Source: an uncultured Anaerolineae bacterium
GTDB lineage: Bacteria > Chloroflexota > Anaerolineae > Aggregatilineales > Phototrophicaceae
Assembly: GCA_934216615.1 (NCBI GenBank)
Contig: CAKQCB010000004.1
Location: 508,604 to 572,603, forward strand
Direction: 5' to 3'
DNA: 64,000 nucleotides
Positions 53,970-63,571 of this stretch are shown here, in pieces (position 1 is the stretch's first letter; each line of letters starts with the position of its first letter). The notes under the pieces were generated by a model. The model saw nothing but the letters and a program-made list of their open reading frames with translations, was not told where the DNA came from and did no database searches. A program made the position numbers and the translations under genes.

Positions 53970-54169
53970 CAGCCACCTCTAGGAAACTTTTTTCAAATAA
54001 GAACATTTTTTTTACGGATGCTGATGTTAAAAATCTTTGGGCGCATTTTCGATATTCTTGGATATTTTGACGAGGTTGAACTTATAATGGAATGATGCCA
54101 ATTTTTCCCCAACAGGATGTCAATACGGCATAATTCTCCCTCTTAGTTAACCATCAAAAGAAGGTATAC

Positions 54170-55885
54170 ATGCGGCTGGTTCTAACCTATTTGAGGCGCT
54201 ATTGGAAAGCTGCGCTCATTGCTCCGTTGTTGATGGTCCTTGAAGTGGCGATGGACCTTTTACAACCGCGCATGATGCAGCGTATTGTCGATGAAGGGAT
54301 TCGTACAGGGAACCAAGCAATCATCCTCGAAACTGGCGCGTTGATGCTGGTGTTCGCTTTGATCGGCGCGGTGGGCGGGATCGGCTGTACGGTGTTTGCG
54401 GTGCGTGCGGCCTTTCATACGGGCGCTGACCTTCGCGAAAGTGCCTATGAAAAAATCCAAACGTTATCTTTCGGCAACCTAGACAGCATCGGTACAGGGC
54501 AATTGGTCACCCGTTTGACCAGCGACGTGACACAAATTCAAGATGTCATCTTGATCGCCCTGCGCATTTTGGTGCGCGTGCCCTTATTAGGCATCGGCAG
54601 TTTTATCATGGCGTTGTTGACCAACCCTCAATTAGCGCTGATCGCCCTGCCTCTGCTGCCCCCAATGATGTTCCTGTTATGGTTCATCATCCAGCGTGCC
54701 CACCCGCTCTATATGCGGGTGCAGACAAACCTAGACCGCCTGAACACGGTGATCCAAGAAAACCTGAGCGGGATGCGCGTGATCAAAGCGTTTGTGCGCG
54801 ACCAGCACGAAAATCAACGTTTTGAAAATGCTAACCAAACCTTGACGCAGACTTCGCTCACGGCGATGCAACTCACATCGATCACCCAACCCTTCAGCAT
54901 CTTATTATTGAATATCTCCATCGCAGGTTTGATCTGGTTTGGCGGGTTGGCGGTCAACAACAATATCGCTACCGTAGGGCAGATCATCGCGCTCATCACC
55001 TACTTGACGCAAATGCTCTCGACGCTCATCAGCGTCAGCATGTTGTTGATGCGCCTCTCGCGCGCCCGCGCATCGATTGATCGCTTAGGGGAAGTGTTCG
55101 AAGCGGTTCCCGAAGTGCAAGACCGTCCCAACGCGCTCAGCGAATTTCAGGCGAAAGGGCGCGTTGTCTTTGAGAACGTCAGTTTTGGCTATGGCGAACC
55201 GGTCTTACAAAACATCAGTTTTACGGCAGAACCCGGCCAAACTATCGCGATTTTAGGGGCAACGGGTTCGGGCAAGTCGAGTTTAGTGCAGTTAATTCCG
55301 CGCTTCTACGATGTCACTGAAGGCAAAGTCATGATTGATGGGGTGGATGTTCGCGACATTCAGCAGAGCGCATTACGCGCCAACATCGGTATTTCACTGC
55401 AAGAAGCGGTCCTCTTTTCGGGGACGATTGCGGAAAACCTACGCCAAGGTAACCCTGATGCTTCTGAAGAAGCGCTTCAACTGGCGGCGCGTGTCGCCCA
55501 AGCGGAAACATTCGTTAGCGAGATGCCCGAAGGTTATGATACTCAATTGGGACAGCGTGGGGTGAATTTGTCCGGCGGGCAAAAACAACGCTTAGCAATC
55601 GCGCGCGCTGTTTTACGCGCCCCTACCATTCTAATTTTAGACGACAGTACCAGCGCGGTCGATGTGACCACCGAAAGCCGACTGCAAAAAGAACTGGCGC
55701 AAATCATGCAAAATCGCACCTCGTTTGTGGTGGCACAGCGCATTAGCACCGTGCTGACAGCGGACAAAATCCTTGTCCTTGAAAATGGGAAACTCGCGGC
55801 AGAAGGCACCCACACAGAACTGATCAAGACCAGCCCCATCTACCGCCAAATTTATGAATCTCAGTTAGGAGCGTTTGATAAATGA
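54170..55885 (+). CDS. ABC exporter half-transporter, degenerate ATP site
   Basis: 571 residues: a six-helix type IV exporter domain (about 1-310), then the nucleotide-binding domain with Walker A GATGSGKSS near 363, signature LSGGQKQRLAIARA, and Walker B ILILDDSTSAVD. Here the catalytic Glu is Asp (DDSTS) and the H-loop reads VVAQRIST with Gln for His, so its own ATP site is degenerate. This is the pattern of the inactive-site subunit in heterodimeric exporters such as TM287/288 and BmrCD. AAGG precedes the ATG and TATAAT lies at 54083. Overlaps its partner by 4 bp. Confidence 0.93.
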   Translation: MRLVLTYLRRYWKAALIAPLLMVLEVAMDLLQPRMMQRIVDEGIRTGNQAIILETGALMLVFALIGAVGGIGCTVFAVRAAFHTGADLRESAYEKIQTLSFGNLDSIGTGQLVTRLTSDVTQIQDVILIALRILVRVPLLGIGSFIMALLTNPQLALIALPLLPPMMFLLWFIIQRAHPLYMRVQTNLDRLNTVIQENLSGMRVIKAFVRDQHENQRFENANQTLTQTSLTAMQLTSITQPFSILLLNISIAGLIWFGGLAVNNNIATVGQIIALITYLTQMLSTLISVSMLLMRLSRARASIDRLGEVFEAVPEVQDRPNALSEFQAKGRVVFENVSFGYGEPVLQNISFTAEPGQTIAILGATGSGKSSLVQLIPRFYDVTEGKVMIDGVDVRDIQQSALRANIGISLQEAVLFSGTIAENLRQGNPDASEEALQLAARVAQAETFVSEMPEGYDTQLGQRGVNLSGGQKQRLAIARAVLRAPTILILDDSTSAVDVTTESRLQKELAQIMQNRTSFVVAQRISTVLTADKILVLENGKLAAEGTHTELIKTSPIYRQIYESQLGAFDK

Positions 55886-57708
55886 CCCAACAACGCCCTG
55901 AAATTCGGCTTGCACCCACCCCGGGACAGCGGGGGCCGTTCACCGAAGTGAAAAAAGCCAAAGATGCCAAAGGGACGTTGATTCGGTTATGGGGCTACCT
56001 GAAAAGACAGCGCCGTGACCTGATCGCAGCCTTTTTCTTCGTCACCATCACCACCGCCTGTAACCTCGCGATCCCGTATTTCGTCGGGCGCGCCATCGAC
56101 CAATACATCTCTGTGGGCGACATGGACGGGCTTGGACAAGTGACGCTCATCGTCCTCGCCATCGCCTTTGTGTATGCGTCTACAACGTGGGGTTCGGCGT
56201 TGATGATGAACCGCGTTTCGCAGTTTACGGTGCGCCATTTACGCAAAGATGTCTTTGCGAAACTGCAAAAATTACCCCTGCGCTTTTTTGATCAACGCCC
56301 GCATGGGGAAGTCATGAGCTACCTCACCAACGATGTTGAAAATGTCAGCGTGGTGCTGGCAGAAAACATCACCACGATTCTTTCTAGCGTGTTGACCATC
56401 GTCGGCATGGTAATTTTGATGGTGTCGATCAACCTGCCGTTAGCGATTGTGAGCATCATCATCATTCCGATGACAGCTTACTTCACCCGTTATATCTCCA
56501 CCCATACGCGACAAGGCTTCCGCAATCAGCAAGATGCGCTGGCGAAACTGAACGGCCATATCGAAGAGACGATCACAGCGGGTAAAGTGATCCGCGCGTT
56601 CAGCCGTGAGCAAAGCGTGATCGACTCTTTTAAAGAGAAGAATGTGACGTTGAAGAAAGCCGCCATTTACGCGCAAACTTACGGTGGGTTCATGGGGCCG
56701 GGGGGCAACATGATCTACAACTTCGGCTTTGTGTTGATCGCCTCTATTGGCGGGTGGCTGGCGCTTCAAAATCTAGTTTCAGTCGGCATCATCGCCACTT
56801 TCTTGACCTACACCCAACAGATACGCCGTCCGGTCAACGATCTGGCGATCATGTTCAACGCGATTCAATCCGCATTGGCGGGGGCGGAACGGGTTTTCTC
56901 GATTCTGGATGAGCCGACAGAATTTGACGATGAACAGGCGGGCATCCCGATTCACACCACCGATGGCGTGGTCACCTTTCAGGATGTTTCTTTCGGCTAC
57001 CGTTCTGACGTGCCCACGCTGAAACAGATCAATCTAGATGTTGCTTCTGGGCAGATGATCGCGCTGGTGGGGCCAACGGGCGCGGGCAAAACCACCATCA
57101 TCAATTTGCTCTCGCGTTTTTATGACGTGGACAGCGGCGAAATTTTGCTGGATGGGCAGAACATCAACCTGTTGAACAAGCGGGATTTGCGTCGTGAATT
57201 GGGCATCGTCTTGCAGGATACTTTCTTGTTCTCTGAAACGGTGATGGAAAACATCCGTTATGGACGTTTGGATGCCACTGACGAAGAAGTGATGCACGCC
57301 GCCAAACTCGCCAACGCTGACCATTTCATCTCGCGCTTGCCCAACGGTTATCAAGAGATGCTGTCTGAACGCGCGGAAAACCTCAGCCAAGGCCAGCGTC
57401 AATTGCTTTCGATTGCGCGGGTGATTTTATCTGACCCTGCGATCTTGATTTTGGATGAGGCGACCAGCAGCGTCGATACTCGTACCGAAATCCAAGTACA
57501 AGAAGCGATGCGCCGTTTGATGGAAGGGCGCACCACGTTTGTGATCGCGCATCGCCTGAGCACGATTCGCGAAGCCGATAAAATCGTCTTCATCAATCAC
57601 GGGCAGGTGATGGAAGAAGGCACACATGAGGAATTACTCGCTCAAAAAGGGCACTATTACGACTTATACACCAGCCAATTTAAAGTCGGCATGGAAAGTG
57701 TCAGTTAA
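55882..57708 (+). CDS. ABC exporter half-transporter, active ATP site
   Basis: 608 residues; ATGA overlap with the upstream half. A 35-residue cytoplasmic tail leads into six membrane helices (about 35-340) and a nucleotide-binding domain with Walker A GPTGAGKTT near 396, Walker B ILILDEATSSVD with catalytic Glu, and an intact H-loop VIAHRLST. Its signature is LSQGQRQLLS rather than LSGGQ, which completes the degenerate site of the partner. The pair forms an exporter of drugs or lipids. Confidence 0.93.
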   Translation: MTQQRPEIRLAPTPGQRGPFTEVKKAKDAKGTLIRLWGYLKRQRRDLIAAFFFVTITTACNLAIPYFVGRAIDQYISVGDMDGLGQVTLIVLAIAFVYASTTWGSALMMNRVSQFTVRHLRKDVFAKLQKLPLRFFDQRPHGEVMSYLTNDVENVSVVLAENITTILSSVLTIVGMVILMVSINLPLAIVSIIIIPMTAYFTRYISTHTRQGFRNQQDALAKLNGHIEETITAGKVIRAFSREQSVIDSFKEKNVTLKKAAIYAQTYGGFMGPGGNMIYNFGFVLIASIGGWLALQNLVSVGIIATFLTYTQQIRRPVNDLAIMFNAIQSALAGAERVFSILDEPTEFDDEQAGIPIHTTDGVVTFQDVSFGYRSDVPTLKQINLDVASGQMIALVGPTGAGKTTIINLLSRFYDVDSGEILLDGQNINLLNKRDLRRELGIVLQDTFLFSETVMENIRYGRLDATDEEVMHAAKLANADHFISRLPNGYQEMLSERAENLSQGQRQLLSIARVILSDPAILILDEATSSVDTRTEIQVQEAMRRLMEGRTTFVIAHRLSTIREADKIVFINHGQVMEEGTHEELLAQKGHYYDLYTSQFKVGMESVS

Positions 57709-57712
57709 AGGC

Positions 57713-57743
57713 TTGACTCTCCAGTTACTGGAACGTGTAAGCT
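57713..57743 (+). promoter_or_regulatory. MerR-type promoter with operator dyad
   Basis: TTGACT (57713-57718) and TAAGCT (57738-57743) are 19 bp apart, the long spacer typical of MerR-family promoters. The perfect dyad TCCAGT-T-ACTGGA (57720-57732) lies within the spacer. It lies 31 bp before the MerR gene. Confidence 0.8.
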
Positions 57744-57774
57744 GGTTTTAAGGTGAGATACAAGATCATTTCTG

Positions 57775-58620
57775 ATGTTGAAGATTAGCGAATTTTCCAA
57801 ACTTACGTTCGTGTCGGTGAAAACGTTACGTTATTATGACGAGATCGGGCTGTTAAAACCCGCCCGCATCGACCCGTTCACGAATTATCGCTATTACTCA
57901 GCCGATCAAATACCGCGTTTGCAACGCATCATGATGCTTAAAAGCATCGGCCTTTCCTTGAGCGAGATCGCGCAGGTGTTGAATACCAACCCCACCTTAG
58001 AAGAACTGCGCGGTATTCTACTCTTGAAAATGAGCGAAGTTAAAGTTCGCATGATCGCAGATCAGGAACAGTTGTATCTCATCCAAACACGGCTCCAGCA
58101 GTTAGATGAGGAAGGTCAAATGAGCAATTACGTCATCTCTCTAAAATCCGTTCCGAGTGTGCATGTCGCTTCCATTCGTGGCGTTGCGCCGAACATGGCG
58201 CAGATCGGCCAAACGGTCAGCGGGATGTTTGGTGAACTCGAAGCGTATGTCAACGCAGCGGGGGGACAGCTCTCTAGCGACCCATCGGTACACGGCATCA
58301 CCATTTACCACGACAACGAAATGATGGACGAAAACCGTCCGGTGTCGCTGGAAACCGCATGGGGCTTAGAAGTGGATGTCCCCGAAACTGAGCGCGTTAA
58401 AGTCTATGACTTACCGCCGATTGAGCTTGCCGCCAGCGTCGTGCATCACGGTTCATTCGCCAATCTGCATTTGGCTTATGGCGAAATTATCCAGTGGATT
58501 GAACAGAATCAATACGAGATCTTTGGGGCGAACCGTGAAATCTCATTACAGTATCACCCCACGGCTGACCCAAGCACGTATGTAACCGAAATCCAGATTC
58601 CGGTGCGCAAACTCGATTAA
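57775..58620 (+). CDS. MerR-family regulator with GyrI-like effector domain
   Basis: 281 residues. The N-terminal winged helix (LKISEFSKLTFVSVKTLRYYDEIGLLKPARID, YRYYSADQIPRLQRIMMLKSIGLSLSEI) is clearly MerR. A coiled coil follows at about 75-115, then a GyrI/BmrR-type ligand domain from about 120 (VISLKSVPSVHVASIRG, WGLEVDVPETERVKVYDLPP, ASVVHHGSF). It should bind a hydrophobic or cationic drug and activate transcription by untwisting the 19-bp promoter spacer just upstream. It follows the ABC exporter genes and precedes a second GyrI-like protein, so a drug-response module is likely. Confidence 0.93.
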   Translation: MLKISEFSKLTFVSVKTLRYYDEIGLLKPARIDPFTNYRYYSADQIPRLQRIMMLKSIGLSLSEIAQVLNTNPTLEELRGILLLKMSEVKVRMIADQEQLYLIQTRLQQLDEEGQMSNYVISLKSVPSVHVASIRGVAPNMAQIGQTVSGMFGELEAYVNAAGGQLSSDPSVHGITIYHDNEMMDENRPVSLETAWGLEVDVPETERVKVYDLPPIELAASVVHHGSFANLHLAYGEIIQWIEQNQYEIFGANREISLQYHPTADPSTYVTEIQIPVRKLD

Positions 58621-58665
58621 CTTCATCGCGTCGTGCGAGGATGTTTTCATGGAGGGGGAAAGTTG

Positions 58666-59289
58666 ATGGAAAAACTCGACTACAAAAAAGCCTATAAACA
58701 TCTCTATTTGCCCAAAGCCGTCCCCACGTTGATCGACGTGCCAGAAATGACGTTCATCATGGTGGACGGCAAAGGGGACCCCAACGGCGATGAATATGCG
58801 GATGCAGTTTCGCTCTTATACAGCCTCTCGTATACCCTCAAGATGAAGGGGAAAGCCTTCGACCAATATACTGAGTATGTGATCTTCCCTTTAGAGGGGT
58901 TTTGGTGGGTGGAAGATGGCACGTATGATTTTTACAATCGCGAAAAATGGGGGTGGATATCGCTGATTCGCCAGCCTGATTTTGTCACGGCGGATGTGTT
59001 TGCGTGGGCGGTAGACCTGTGCCAGAAGAAAAACCCTGAACAGGATTACAGCAAAGCGCGCCTGCAAACAATCACAGAAGGGTTGTGCGTTCAAATGATG
59101 CACTATGGCCCGTTTGTAGATGAGCCTGCCACCGTCGCGCAGATGAACCAGTTCATCGAACACAATGGGCTGGTCACTACGCTAGGCAAAGATGAGCGCC
59201 AGCATCATGAGATTTATCTGTCTGACCCGCGTAAGACCGCGCCCGAAAAATTAAAAACCGTGATTCGTCATCCGGTCGCAAAAGTTTGA
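58666..59289 (+). CDS. GyrI-like small-molecule-binding domain protein
   Basis: 207 residues. ATG 58666 is preceded by GGAGGGGG; the frame also opens at 58633. The sequence (YLPKAVPTLIDVPEMTFIMVDGKGDPNG, FDQYTEYVIFPLEGFWW, HYGPFVDEPATVAQM, HHEIYLSDPRKTAPEKLKTVIRHPV) is the GyrI-like SHS2 pattern of stand-alone family members found near MerR/TipA-like regulators. These may bind or hydrolyse drugs; no role is proven here. 45 bp after the MerR gene, same unit, ended by a strong terminator. Confidence 0.88.
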   Translation: MEKLDYKKAYKHLYLPKAVPTLIDVPEMTFIMVDGKGDPNGDEYADAVSLLYSLSYTLKMKGKAFDQYTEYVIFPLEGFWWVEDGTYDFYNREKWGWISLIRQPDFVTADVFAWAVDLCQKKNPEQDYSKARLQTITEGLCVQMMHYGPFVDEPATVAQMNQFIEHNGLVTTLGKDERQHHEIYLSDPRKTAPEKLKTVIRHPVAKV

Positions 59290-59300
59290 TCTGCACCCCC

Positions 59301-59337
59301 AAAAAAAGCCCCGCTCATCCAATGAGCGGGGCTTTTT
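59301..59337. terminator. Bidirectional terminator
   Basis: AAAAGCCCCGCTCAT (59304-59318) pairs with ATGAGCGGGGCTTTT (59322-59336); A- and T-runs flank both sides. It serves the GyrI-like gene and the convergent fasciclin gene. Confidence 0.93.
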
Positions 59338-59356
59338 ATTTCTATCGGTTATCGCT

Positions 59357-60565
59357 TTACGCTGCGTCAGTGGCTTCTGGGGTCACTTCCGCTTCGGGTG
59401 TTACATCCATTGATTCACTGTCGTCATCAGCAGATTCGCTTTCAACGTCAGCATCTGCGCTTTCAGTTTCTATAGGGACAACCACGCCACTGGGCACTAA
59501 CACGGTGTCGATCACATGGATGGTGCCGTTCACCGCATCCACGTCAGAAGTAACGAGGAAAGCGTTGTTGATCCAGACCAGACCTGCAGCATCTACGGTG
59601 ATGGTCAAACGTTCACCGGCGAGTGTGGTCACGGTTGTGGTGCCATTGCCTGCGACGAGATCGTCACCAAGATCAGCCGAGCCTACGCGACCATTCGCCA
59701 CATGATTGAGCAGGGCATTGGTCAACGCGGTGGGGTCAGCCAAGAGCGCGTTCACTGCATCTTCGCCAAGCGCTTCAAAGGCGGCGTTGGTGGGTGCGAA
59801 CAAGGTGACACGTTCGGTGGGGTCGCTCAAGAGTTCGATTACAGAAGGATCGGCGGCTTCAATCGCTGCCCACAGTGAAGTGAATTCACCGCCCGGAATG
59901 GAGGCCATCGCGCCAATCACTTGGTCAATGGTACGGTTTTCGGGCAAGGCCACGCTGTCAAGGAAGTGGATCACACCATTCGCGACATGGATATCAATCG
60001 CTGTCAGCGAGAAGTCGTTGATCACAATGTTATCTTCGTCGTCAAGCGACGCATTGATATATTGTCCGTTGAGGGTGGGAAGTTCCACGATCCCATCTGC
60101 TTGAGTGGCGATCCCTTCCGCGAGGTCAACCGAGGTGTATAAGCCGGGGACCACATGGAAATTGAGCACGCTGCTCACGAGTTCAGGGTTTTCCAACAAG
60201 GCTTGTAAGGATGCCCCCATCTGTTCTTCAAAAGCGGTGAAGGCCGCCCCTGTTGGAACAAAGATGGTGTAGGCGCTGTTGGCATTATTTAAGTCATCCA
60301 GAAGATCAGGGTCAGATGCTTCTAAGGCTGTCCAGAATGCGACTGAATCTTGTGTGCCATCAGAAAGATATTGGCCGATTGTCACCCCTTCATGAACAGT
60401 AGGGGTTTCTTCTGCCATAGGTTCTACTGGCTCAACAGCTTCTGTCACTTCCACAGTAGGCGTGGCTTCTTCAGTCGGTTCAGGTGTCGTTTCTTGGGCT
60501 GATGCAACTAAAATTCCACCACTTAAAGTTCCAGCTAGTAATAATGAGAGTGTAAGCTTATGCAT
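59357..60565 (-). CDS. Secreted protein with two fasciclin domains
   Basis: 402 residues. A signal peptide (LTLSLLLAGTLSGGILVASAQ) is followed by a Thr/Glu/Pro linker, a FAS1 domain at about 65-200 (VAFWTALEASDPDLLDDLN, YTIFVPTGAAFTAFEEQMG, NFHVVPGLY, VHVANGVIHFLDSV-type end) and a second at about 205-345 (LWAAIEAADPSVIELL, VTLFAPTNAAFEALG, NHVANG, VNGTIHVIDTVLVP). An acidic Ser/Glu/Asp tail closes it. Fasciclin domains mediate adhesion. GAGGAG precedes the ATG. No lipobox or membrane anchor, so it is released or bound to the wall by other means. Confidence 0.93.
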   Translation of the reverse strand: MHKLTLSLLLAGTLSGGILVASAQETTPEPTEEATPTVEVTEAVEPVEPMAEETPTVHEGVTIGQYLSDGTQDSVAFWTALEASDPDLLDDLNNANSAYTIFVPTGAAFTAFEEQMGASLQALLENPELVSSVLNFHVVPGLYTSVDLAEGIATQADGIVELPTLNGQYINASLDDEDNIVINDFSLTAIDIHVANGVIHFLDSVALPENRTIDQVIGAMASIPGGEFTSLWAAIEAADPSVIELLSDPTERVTLFAPTNAAFEALGEDAVNALLADPTALTNALLNHVANGRVGSADLGDDLVAGNGTTTVTTLAGERLTITVDAAGLVWINNAFLVTSDVDAVNGTIHVIDTVLVPSGVVVPIETESADADVESESADDDSESMDVTPEAEVTPEATDAA

Positions 60566-60818
60566 ACAATATTACTCCTCTATCTATTTACAAATTTGGA
60601 ATTGCATAGCCCATGAAGGGTTATGCAACGTGGCCTTACTATAAAGATTGTTTATAAGCGGAACACAAAATCATCTTAAAAATCTAATGAGTATCTGATC
60701 ACGCTTCGGGATTCATCTGAGAGGAGTAATATGAGAGGGTGTTGAAAAGTTTCGCCTGAAGGTTGAATGTGGGCTATGTTAAAATGACACGGTCCTTTAT
60801 GCATTGAAACGACGATCT

Positions 60819-62372
60819 ATGAAACCTACGCCCCCTAATATCATCCTGCTTATCCTCGACACTACCCGCCGTGACCGTCTTTCTCTGTACGGCGCAGACC
60901 GCCCGACAAGCCCTCACCTTTCAGAGTTTGCGGAAAAAGGGGCAGTCTATCATCGTGCCGTCGCGCCCGCCCAGTGGACGATCCCCAGTCACACTTCCTT
61001 ATTCACAGGGACGATGCCGAGCGTGCATGGCGTAACCCAATCCAACAGTCGCATTGCGTCGGAACAAAAGGTACTGGCCGAATACTTACAAGAAGCGGGC
61101 TATCATACCGTCGCGTTTTGTAATAACCCGCTGGTCGGGGTGCTGAATAATGGCTTACAACGGGGGTTCGAACATTTTTATAATTATGCGAGCGCTGTCC
61201 CACACCGCCCAAACGATCACAAGAAGTTTTGGCTAAGACGTGAATTCAGTCGGCGGTTTCGCCCTTTTGCGCGCAAAGTCGGCAATCAATTCGCGCTGTC
61301 AGATACGATGTTTCGCGTGGCGCTGAATCCGCTGTTCACGCCTGTTTGGACGCGCTTCATCAACTTCAAAGGCAATACCGCCCATTCCATCAGCGATACG
61401 ATTGATTATTGGCAGGCGCATGTGCAAGGGGGGAATGCGCAACCCATCTTCGCCTTCATCAACTTGATGGAAGCGCATCTACCGTATTGGCCTTCTAATG
61501 ACGCGCTGGATAAAGTCGCGCCCACACTTCGCGCTGACCGTGCCGAGTGGCAACGTCGTCGTCAGTTTGTTCAGCAGTTTAATGCCGACGGGGCGGCGTG
61601 GGCAAGCCCGCCCGAACCCCCGCTGAGCGATTGGCAGCAAGAAGCGCTGTTGGATTTCTACGACGCGGAACTAGCACAACAGGATGCCCACATGGGGCGG
61701 TTATTCAGCTACTTAGAACAGTCTGGTCAGATGGAAAATACCGTCGTGATGATCGCCGCCGATCATGGCGAAGGACACGGTGATCATCAATTGTTTGGGC
61801 ATGGCTTTAACGTGCATCAAGAATTGGTGCATGTGCCGTTGGTCATTCGTGGAGAACGCTTTGAGCCAAGAGACATCACGCAAGTGACATCGACACGTCA
61901 TCTCTTTGAAACGGTGCTTGACCTCGCCTCAGTGGAGATGAGCGACCTTCTACAATCGCAGATCGACCTGCACAGTTTGGCAAGCTCCGCTACCTCACAA
62001 TCTACCCCTACCCAAACGCATATCGGCTATTCTGAAGCGTATGCGGTCAATACCTTCTTAAATGTTCTTGAACATAACAATCCGTCGGTCATTGAGCGGA
62101 TGTTATTACGCGAGACCTATCGCTGTTTATACGAAGATGATCTGAAACTGATCCTGCGCCAAGACGAACCTATCGCCTTGTATAACATCCAAGCCGACCC
62201 GCAAGAGACGCGCAATCTGCTGTATAACCAACCGGATCAAGTGCAGGCGCTGGTATCAAAAGTGCAGGCGCTGAATGCCCACCAGACGCACAAATATCAG
62301 ACCGAGAATTATAATGAGGAAGATGAAGCACAAGTTGCCGAGCATTTACGCGCGTTAGGTTACATCGAATGA
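60819..62372 (+). CDS. Sulfatase-like hydrolase (alkaline phosphatase superfamily)
   Basis: 517 residues from ATG 60819; no strong ribosome binding site. PPNIILLILDTTRRDRLSLYG gives the first metal-site Asp, AVAPAQWTIPSHTSLFTGTMPSVHGV the nucleophile region, and MIAADHGEGHGDHQLFGHG the second metal site. The nucleophile motif lacks the Cys or Ser of the C/S-x-P-S-R formylglycine sequence (reads W-T-I-P-S-H), as in a subgroup of sulfatase-like or phosphoglycerol-transferase-like enzymes, so sulfatase activity is unproven. No signal peptide is apparent. Overlaps a glycosyltransferase gene by 4 bp; a joint role in surface glycan modification is likely. Confidence 0.88.
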   Translation: MKPTPPNIILLILDTTRRDRLSLYGADRPTSPHLSEFAEKGAVYHRAVAPAQWTIPSHTSLFTGTMPSVHGVTQSNSRIASEQKVLAEYLQEAGYHTVAFCNNPLVGVLNNGLQRGFEHFYNYASAVPHRPNDHKKFWLRREFSRRFRPFARKVGNQFALSDTMFRVALNPLFTPVWTRFINFKGNTAHSISDTIDYWQAHVQGGNAQPIFAFINLMEAHLPYWPSNDALDKVAPTLRADRAEWQRRRQFVQQFNADGAAWASPPEPPLSDWQQEALLDFYDAELAQQDAHMGRLFSYLEQSGQMENTVVMIAADHGEGHGDHQLFGHGFNVHQELVHVPLVIRGERFEPRDITQVTSTRHLFETVLDLASVEMSDLLQSQIDLHSLASSATSQSTPTQTHIGYSEAYAVNTFLNVLEHNNPSVIERMLLRETYRCLYEDDLKLILRQDEPIALYNIQADPQETRNLLYNQPDQVQALVSKVQALNAHQTHKYQTENYNEEDEAQVAEHLRALGYIE

Positions 62373-63568
62373 AAATTCTAATTCTCGCATCGTCTTTAGA
62401 TTTAACCCAACCTTTCAGCGCAACGCCCGCATGGTGGCAGTTGATGAAAGGGTTATACGAAATTGGCGCGGATGTATTAGCCGCCCCGTATCAAGGCCCG
62501 GCGATTGAAACCTTGTGGTGGCGCGCCGTTCCCAACCCCGCCAAAACACAAGGCGATTTGTTCAAGTTTGGGCGTGACCGTCTGCGCGGGATACTACCGA
62601 AGAAAAAAACATCCGCGCAAAAACCTGTCGTCCAAGTCGACATAGAAGAAAGTGGGATGGATCGTTTGATGCGCACCGCCGCGCAAAAAATGATCGCCCC
62701 CTTATGGCAGCGCCAGCTTGATGAGACGCTCCAACGTGAGCCAGATATCGACGCGATCATCATCTTGACCGCGCCCCTGAATCATCTCGTCGGCCTCGCG
62801 CAGTACATCCAAGACCAGCATCACAAACCCGTGTTTTATTATGATGGGGATGTCCCCGCCAGCCTGCCGGATATGCAGGGGTTTGCCAGTGGGTTTCGCA
62901 TCTATCAAGGGGCGAATCTCAAAGAATATACGGCCTTCATCAGCAACAGCTTGGGGGGCGCGGAAAAAATCCGCGAGTTAGGGGCGCATGCGGTTCACAC
63001 GCTGTACTACGGTGCTGATCCGACGGTCTTCAGCGCTGTCGCCGTTGACCGTCAAGACATCGACTTGATGTTTTACGGGCATGGACGCGAATACCGCGAA
63101 ACATGGGTCGATGCCATGCTCGCTAATCCTAGTCGTAAAATGACCGATTCGCGCTTTGCAGTGCGGGGGAAAAATCTGGGTGATTTAGGCCCTACCGAGA
63201 TGTTACCGTATCTGTCATTCAGCAAATTACGCGAATACGCCTGCCGAAGCAAAATCAATTTGTGCATCACCCGCGCCGCTCATGCCAACGTGTTTGCGTC
63301 GTCGTCATCGCGCCCGTTTGAGCTGGCGAGTATGGGATGTTGTATCGTCGGCAATCCCTATTTAGGCGTGGAAACGTGGTTCGAGCCAGAACGCGAGATC
63401 ATCATTGTCCATTCTGAAGAAGAGGCGCTGGATCGCTATCAGTATTTGTTGAATCATGAAGCCGAACGGCTGAAGATCGGACAATCTGCTCGCGAACGCG
63501 TTTTGAAAGAACATACCTTTCAACACCGCGCCCGCGAGTTGGTGGGGATTATTCAAGGGTATTTGTGA
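62369..63568 (+). CDS. Glycosyltransferase (GT4/CgeB-like)
   Basis: 399 residues. Starts MKILILASSLDLTQPFSATPAWWQLMKGLYEIGADV, a Rossmann-like donor of the GT-B fold. The C-terminal half has DIDLMFYGHGREYRE, the segment CRSKINLCITRAAHANVFASSSSRPFELASMGCCIVGN and HSEEEALDRYQYLL, matching the nucleotide-sugar domain of spore-maturation CgeB-like enzymes with the E of RPFELASMG. No membrane segment, so cytoplasmic. ATGA overlap with the sulfatase-like gene shows coupling. Confidence 0.85.
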   Translation: MKILILASSLDLTQPFSATPAWWQLMKGLYEIGADVLAAPYQGPAIETLWWRAVPNPAKTQGDLFKFGRDRLRGILPKKKTSAQKPVVQVDIEESGMDRLMRTAAQKMIAPLWQRQLDETLQREPDIDAIIILTAPLNHLVGLAQYIQDQHHKPVFYYDGDVPASLPDMQGFASGFRIYQGANLKEYTAFISNSLGGAEKIRELGAHAVHTLYYGADPTVFSAVAVDRQDIDLMFYGHGREYRETWVDAMLANPSRKMTDSRFAVRGKNLGDLGPTEMLPYLSFSKLREYACRSKINLCITRAAHANVFASSSSRPFELASMGCCIVGNPYLGVETWFEPEREIIIVHSEEEALDRYQYLLNHEAERLKIGQSARERVLKEHTFQHRARELVGIIQGYL

Positions 63569-63571
63569 GAG

